From Clostridia bacterium (lineage in GTDB: Bacteria > Bacillota > Clostridia > Oscillospirales > CAG-272): DNA of 55,737 nt. The stretch covers positions 1 to 55,737 of the forward strand of contig JAFXJH010000029.1 of NCBI GenBank assembly GCA_017532425.1. Direction: 5' to 3'. This document shows, piece by piece, positions 52,143-55,737 of this stretch; within the stretch, counting starts at the first letter, position 1, and every line of letters begins with the position of its first letter. The notes under the pieces were generated by a model that did not search any database, was not told where the DNA came from, and saw only the letters and a program-made list of their open reading frames with translations. Made by a program: the position numbers and the translations under genes.

Positions 52143-52412
52143 TTGATTACCAAATATCCTTCGGAAGATGAGTTCATTTTCACGACAGACGACGTGATAG
52201 GCGACGAAACCAAGGTCTCGGTTACTTATAAGCACCTCATAGAAGTGCTCAGCGAGGAATTCAATTCTATTGAGGTGATATTCTATCACGCGCTTTTGCA
52301 GGCAAAGAAAATATTCTCGCTTGAAAAGGGAGATAACGTAGTCCTTACAGGCGGTCAGATAAACGGCGAGCCGGGAAATACAAATACTATCAAGGTTGAA
52401 ATAGTTAAATAA
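52143..52412 (+). CDS. Stand-alone pyruvate kinase C-terminal-like domain
   Basis: A frame of 89 residues starting one base after the stop of the BNR gene. Its second half (HALLQAKKIFSLEKGDNVVL, then TGGQINGEPGNTNTIKVE) matches the last helix and strands of the pyruvate kinase C-terminal domain (GDxVVxTxG, GxxGxTNxIKV). No kinase barrel is nearby. The start codon is unclear: TTG at 52143 has no ribosome site, so it may be translated by coupling to the gene before it. It ends at a strong shared terminator. It may be an orphan regulatory domain protein of the kind sometimes annotated separately, or a remnant of a lost gene. Confidence 0.65.
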   Translation: MITKYPSEDEFIFTTDDVIGDETKVSVTYKHLIEVLSEEFNSIEVIFYHALLQAKKIFSLEKGDNVVLTGGQINGEPGNTNTIKVEIVK

Positions 52413-52414
52413 TA

Positions 52415-52457
52415 AAAAGCAACACCAAGGATCAAAGAGATCTGCGGTGTTGCTTTT
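52415..52457 (+). terminator. Terminator of the BNR operon
   Basis: AAAAGCAACACC (52415-52426) pairs with GGTGTTGCTTTT (52446-52457). The 353-base gap to the next gene then holds about 115 A+T-rich bases without recognisable features, the promoter at 52574 and a leader. Confidence 0.9.
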
Positions 52458-52573
52458 GTTTCTTTACGAAACACACGTATAAAACAAACGAAAATCCGAA
52501 AAGTCAGTTCGGTATACATATACTCTTGATTTGTAAAAATGGTATATTTTGTTTGCAGATTTTTTGACTTTTT

Positions 52574-52602
52574 TTGAAAAAACTATTGCAATATAGTATA
52601 AT
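52574..52602 (+). promoter_or_regulatory. Promoter of the SGNH/coiled-coil gene
   Basis: TTGAAA (52574-52579), a 17-base spacer, TATAAT (52597-52602). Transcription would start near 52609, giving a leader of about 157 bases. Confidence 0.82.
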
Positions 52603-52645
52603 ATATGGTATTATGAAAACTGTAATAGTTTACCTTTGTTTTGAG

Positions 52646-52753
52646 CACTGACTGCATTGTTTTTTTGTGAAAGGTGATATTTTAAATCTTTGACATTTTT
52701 CTGCGAAAGCAGTTAGTGTATAAAATCAGCATTCGGAATAAGCGAATGTTTTT
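52646..52753 (+). promoter_or_regulatory. Leader with alternative pairings and a terminator-like hairpin
   Basis: CACTGACTGC (52646-52655) can pair with GCAGTTAGTG (52709-52718) over 10 bases, one of them G-U. The second strand instead can form a small GNRA hairpin CTGC-GAAA-GCAG (52701-52712), so the two exclude each other. Next, CATTCG (52730-52735) pairs with CGAATG (52743-52748) and TTTTT follows, just before the ribosome site at 52755. This is an attenuator-like arrangement. Confidence 0.45.
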
Positions 52754-52765
52754 ATGGAGGAAAAA

Positions 52766-55737
52766 ATGAAAAACACATTGACAAGAAAAGTGTTATCATT
52801 TTTCATGGCTGCACTTATGGTCTTTGGTGTCGCAAGCACCGGACTTATAGTTGTTGCACAGGAGAATGATAATACGATCAATTACGTTTCTCTCGGTGCA
52901 TCTAACGTTAATGGCTACGGTATGCACGGATACCTTGACGAGGCTGTTTATGAATATCCCCTTCTCAAGGAAACTGCAAATATCTACGGCTATAAGCAGG
53001 ATACACCCGGATCGTATCCCGTACTTCTCAAGGAATTCCTTGAAGAAAACGGTTATGATGTAAATCTCTCGCAGCTTGCTATCAGCTCTATGCGTGCAGA
53101 GGAAGTTCGCTTCCTTCTCGACGATAGCTATAAGGGCGATGCTTACACCGACTGGAGATTCTGTGACGTTGAAGGCGTTATCAGATATGAAAAAGACGGC
53201 GTTACACCTAAGGGAAATCAGGGTAGCCAGAACTGGTTCTATCTTGCAGGTGCTCTCGAATGGAAGGCACAGGGTAACGAAGGTGATCCTACTCAGGAGC
53301 AGGCTGTTGCTGCACTGAAGGCTGCATATAAGAAGGCTATCAAAGAAGCTGATCTTATTACAGTTGATATCGGTATCAACAACTTCGGTGTATATGCAAG
53401 CAACCAGATCGTAAGCAATATGTACGAGAACGATATGAACACTATCGATCCCGAGCTTGCTGCAATCTACGCAGAAGGCAAGGCTTTCGTTATGGAAGTT
53501 CTTGAAGAGCAGGCAGGCGATCTTCTCGACTTTATCCCCGTAGATGTTCTTGATCATATGGCAGATACAATGGCTTACGCGCTTGTTGGCTTCTGCCTCA
53601 GCTTTGATGCTGTTATGGAACAGATATATACACTCAATCCCGATGTAAACGTTGCAGTTGTAAGCATTCAGAACCTTATGTACGGTCTGTATGCTTCAAT
53701 GGAAGGTATTGAAGAGCCTCTTCCTTTCGGTGACATCTTTGGTGCACTTGTAAATGCGGCTAACGTTTATACAGCAACAGTATCTCCTTACTGTGACAAG
53801 TACGTTTATGCAGACGTTCGCGCTAAAGGACATGTTGAGTTCTTTATGGACGAAATGCTCACATACAACGGTGATCCTGCTACTCTCAGCCAGGATATGA
53901 AGGACTGCTTCGACGTTTACGATAACGATCTTTACATAAAGACTCGCGTACAGCAGCTTCTTGCAAAGGAGCTACTTAAGAATAAGTATCTTGATATTGG
54001 CGCTGCAGTAGCTATGGGTGGCGATATTGAAAACAACCTTGAACACTTTGCAATCGCATATCAGAACGGACTTCTTATTGTTCCTATTGATAACGGCATT
54101 ACTCTTGAGCAGTTCTTTGCTGCCGGTGCAGCAGGACAGCTTCCTAAAGAAGCACAGCCCTACTACGATAGTTATGTAGTTGCTCTTAACGCTGCATACG
54201 ATGCTTGCGCAGAAATGATGCAGGCAGGTATTGCTATCGATACTCTCGATGCTTCTTCCTTCGGACAGAATTTTGGTCCTGTTGAGGATGTTATCTTCGC
54301 AGTGATATTTGAAGGTCTTTTGTTCGCTATTGAGAACGTCATGGACGATCCTAGCTATGAGTTTGATCTTGACGAACTTTTCCCCGAAGGCTTCTATGAA
54401 GCTATAGCCGAGATATCTCCGTATGACGCCGGCCTTGTTAAGACTGTTGCTGCTATGGGTATCCGTACAGGTATCGGTAACAGCTTCTATGGTCATCCCA
54501 ACGGAAACGGTCAGAAAGAACTTGCTGACGCTATCATCGCAGCTCTTAAGAACAAGACCACAGGTAAGGACGTTATCAAGAACGAAATTCTTATCGGTCT
54601 CGAACCCGCAATCAAATATTTCGAAGATCTCGGAATCAAGCTCCTCGGAATTCTCGAAAAGAACCTTAAGCCTGTAGCAGAAGAGCTTGAAGCAGAGCTC
54701 GAGATACTTGGCGGCGAGCTCGAAGCAAAGCTTGCAACACTTGATGCAAAGCTCGCAGACCTCACAGAGAAAGAAGAAGTAATTCTTGCAGATATGCTCG
54801 CTGAAAGAGAAGCAATCGCAGCAGAGCTTGAAGCGCTTGAAGCAGAGCTCGCAGGAATTTATGCAGAGCCTGTAAGCGCAAACGGAATCACAAAGAAGAT
54901 GAGCGCTACAACAGTAGCAGATACAGCAGAAGAGCTTGAAACAGAGCTCGAAGCAGCAATCGCAGAAACAAAGGCAGCACTTGCAGAACTCGACGCAAAG
55001 ATTCTTGAAATAAAGAACAGAATCGAAACAGATAAGGCCGGAATCGAAGCAATCGAAGCGGCAATCGAAGTAGTAAAGGCAAATATCGCAGAGACAGAAG
55101 CAGCACTTGCAAAGGTTAATGCGGCAATAGAAAAGCTTGTAGCAGACCTCGATGCACTCGGAATCAACCTCGAGACACTCACAGAAGCAAGCAAGCTTAT
55201 CGGCGACTTCGTAAATAATAACGTAGACCCCGAGGAAGTATATGAAGCAGTAAAGGCATTCCTCGAAAATCTCCCCGAAACGATCGAAACAATAGAAGAT
55301 CTCTATGATGCAGCAGTAGTAGCAGTAGAGGACGCAAAGGCAGCAGTAGCAGCAATTGAAGAATCCGCAGAGATCATCAAGACAAACGTAGAAAACCTCG
55401 TTGAGTCCGCAAAGGGACTCGCAGCGATCGAAGGCGAAAAGGTAGAAGCGATCAAGGCAACAGCAGAAGAGATCTACGACCTTGCAGAAGCATTCGTGAT
55501 CGACAACCTTCCTGCAGTTGAAGATGCTCTTAAGGAAACAGCCGACGAGATCGACACTGTAATTAAGGAAGAGATCGAAAAGGCAAAGGCACTCTGGGCA
55601 GAATATGACGAAGTAGTAATGGCAGCACTTTACGTTGCATACACCTACTGCGAAGATAAGGGATATATTAAGCTCGCAGAGGACTTTGTTAAGGAACACA
55701 TCGAAATCGTAGAAACAGAGCTCGAAAAGCTCGAAAA
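52766..55737 (+). CDS. Large exported SGNH-hydrolase / coiled-coil protein (3' truncated)
   Basis: The frame from ATG 52766 (TGGAGG at 52755-52760) runs off the window without a stop: at least 990 residues. A signal peptide comes first (KNTLTRKVLSFFMAALMVFG, cut near VVAQE). An SGNH/GDSL-type esterase region follows: YVSLGASNVNGYG with Ser46 (GAS in place of GDS), VDIGINNFG with Asn205, and FYGHPNGNGQKEL with His577; the usual Asp three residues before the His is Phe here, and the Ser-to-His span is unusually long. From about residue 636 on it is a long Ala/Glu-rich coiled coil (ELEAELEILGGELEAKL and similar). It is probably a surface protein. Codon use in the coil is strongly biased to GCA and GAA. 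Confidence 0.85.
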   Translation, partial: MKNTLTRKVLSFFMAALMVFGVASTGLIVVAQENDNTINYVSLGASNVNGYGMHGYLDEAVYEYPLLKETANIYGYKQDTPGSYPVLLKEFLEENGYDVNLSQLAISSMRAEEVRFLLDDSYKGDAYTDWRFCDVEGVIRYEKDGVTPKGNQGSQNWFYLAGALEWKAQGNEGDPTQEQAVAALKAAYKKAIKEADLITVDIGINNFGVYASNQIVSNMYENDMNTIDPELAAIYAEGKAFVMEVLEEQAGDLLDFIPVDVLDHMADTMAYALVGFCLSFDAVMEQIYTLNPDVNVAVVSIQNLMYGLYASMEGIEEPLPFGDIFGALVNAANVYTATVSPYCDKYVYADVRAKGHVEFFMDEMLTYNGDPATLSQDMKDCFDVYDNDLYIKTRVQQLLAKELLKNKYLDIGAAVAMGGDIENNLEHFAIAYQNGLLIVPIDNGITLEQFFAAGAAGQLPKEAQPYYDSYVVALNAAYDACAEMMQAGIAIDTLDASSFGQNFGPVEDVIFAVIFEGLLFAIENVMDDPSYEFDLDELFPEGFYEAIAEISPYDAGLVKTVAAMGIRTGIGNSFYGHPNGNGQKELADAIIAALKNKTTGKDVIKNEILIGLEPAIKYFEDLGIKLLGILEKNLKPVAEELEAELEILGGELEAKLATLDAKLADLTEKEEVILADMLAEREAIAAELEALEAELAGIYAEPVSANGITKKMSATTVADTAEELETELEAAIAETKAALAELDAKILEIKNRIETDKAGIEAIEAAIEVVKANIAETEAALAKVNAAIEKLVADLDALGINLETLTEASKLIGDFVNNNVDPEEVYEAVKAFLENLPETIETIEDLYDAAVVAVEDAKAAVAAIEESAEIIKTNVENLVESAKGLAAIEGEKVEAIKATAEEIYDLAEAFVIDNLPAVEDALKETADEIDTVIKEEIEKAKALWAEYDEVVMAALYVAYTYCEDKGYIKLAEDFVKEHIEIVETELEKLE

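Noticed and set aside
53972-55699. Long Cys/Leu-rich open frame of 575 codons on the minus strand
   Set aside because: It is the antisense of the GCA- and GAA-rich SGNH/coiled-coil gene, whose reverse complements read as Cys and Phe/Ser; it has no ribosome site and an absurd Cys content.

Overview
The window reads as a chromosomal segment of a low-to-moderate G+C Gram-positive anaerobe of class Clostridia, most likely an uncultured gut relative of Oscillospirales or Christensenellales (inference). The reasons are: the Firmicutes cell-division block yggS-sepF-yggT-ylmH-divIVA followed by ileS; strong AAGGAG-type ribosome sites with frequent GTG and TTG starts; many near-consensus promoters (TTGACA-17-TATAAT); several lipoproteins; and a ferredoxin-like aldo/keto reductase. 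There is no rRNA, CRISPR array, phage module or transposase. One tRNA is present, tRNA-Leu(UAA).

Layout. 1-1.7 kb: the end of a gene with a ricin-like segment and a caspase/CHAT-like His-Cys domain, then a PepSY-like lipoprotein. 1.8-6.1 kb: a compact shikimate operon, aroB - aroC fused to chorismate mutase - aroE fused to aroK - aroQ, followed by an aldo/keto reductase and an ATP-grasp gene. 8.4-12 kb (minus): GH42 beta-galactosidase, GNAT acetyltransferase, DUF2974 hydrolase. 12.3-14.8 kb: an unrecognised enzyme-like protein and an EamA-type transporter. 14.9-17.7 kb: a trigger-factor-like lipoprotein, tRNA-Leu and a MATE pump. 17.7-22 kb: M23 peptidase (minus), tadA (plus), dapA-dapB (minus). 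22.2-33.8 kb: a long plus-strand run of queA, miaA, HlyD-like, yggS, sepF, yggT, ylmH, divIVA (frameshifted), ileS, lspA, rluD-type and tatD. 33.8-40.4 kb: a hairpin cluster, a divergent GyrB/ParE paralogue, tgt, an acidic exported protein and a URO-D family protein. 40.6-43.1 kb (minus): yebC after argS. 43.3-45.4 kb: a structured leader RNA with its own terminator upstream of a CNNM/CorC ion transporter, then a zinc-ribbon membrane protein. 45.5-48.5 kb (minus): an ABC exporter, and a small protein plus radical SAM pair. 48.7-52.4 kb: typA, a BNR/sialidase-like lipoprotein and a detached pyruvate-kinase C-terminal domain. 52.8 kb to the end: a very large exported SGNH-hydrolase/coiled-coil protein that runs off the window.

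The observations I rank highest are: the unrecognised leader RNA upstream of the CNNM gene (43.35-43.54 kb); the single-base frameshift in divIVA at about 28,054; the unterminated SGNH/coiled-coil gene at the right edge with an unusual leader; the unassigned 547-residue enzyme at 12.3 kb; the detached pyruvate-kinase C-domain; and the divergent GyrB paralogue without a partner subunit. Everything here was read by eye. Domain names rest on remembered family motifs and not on searches.
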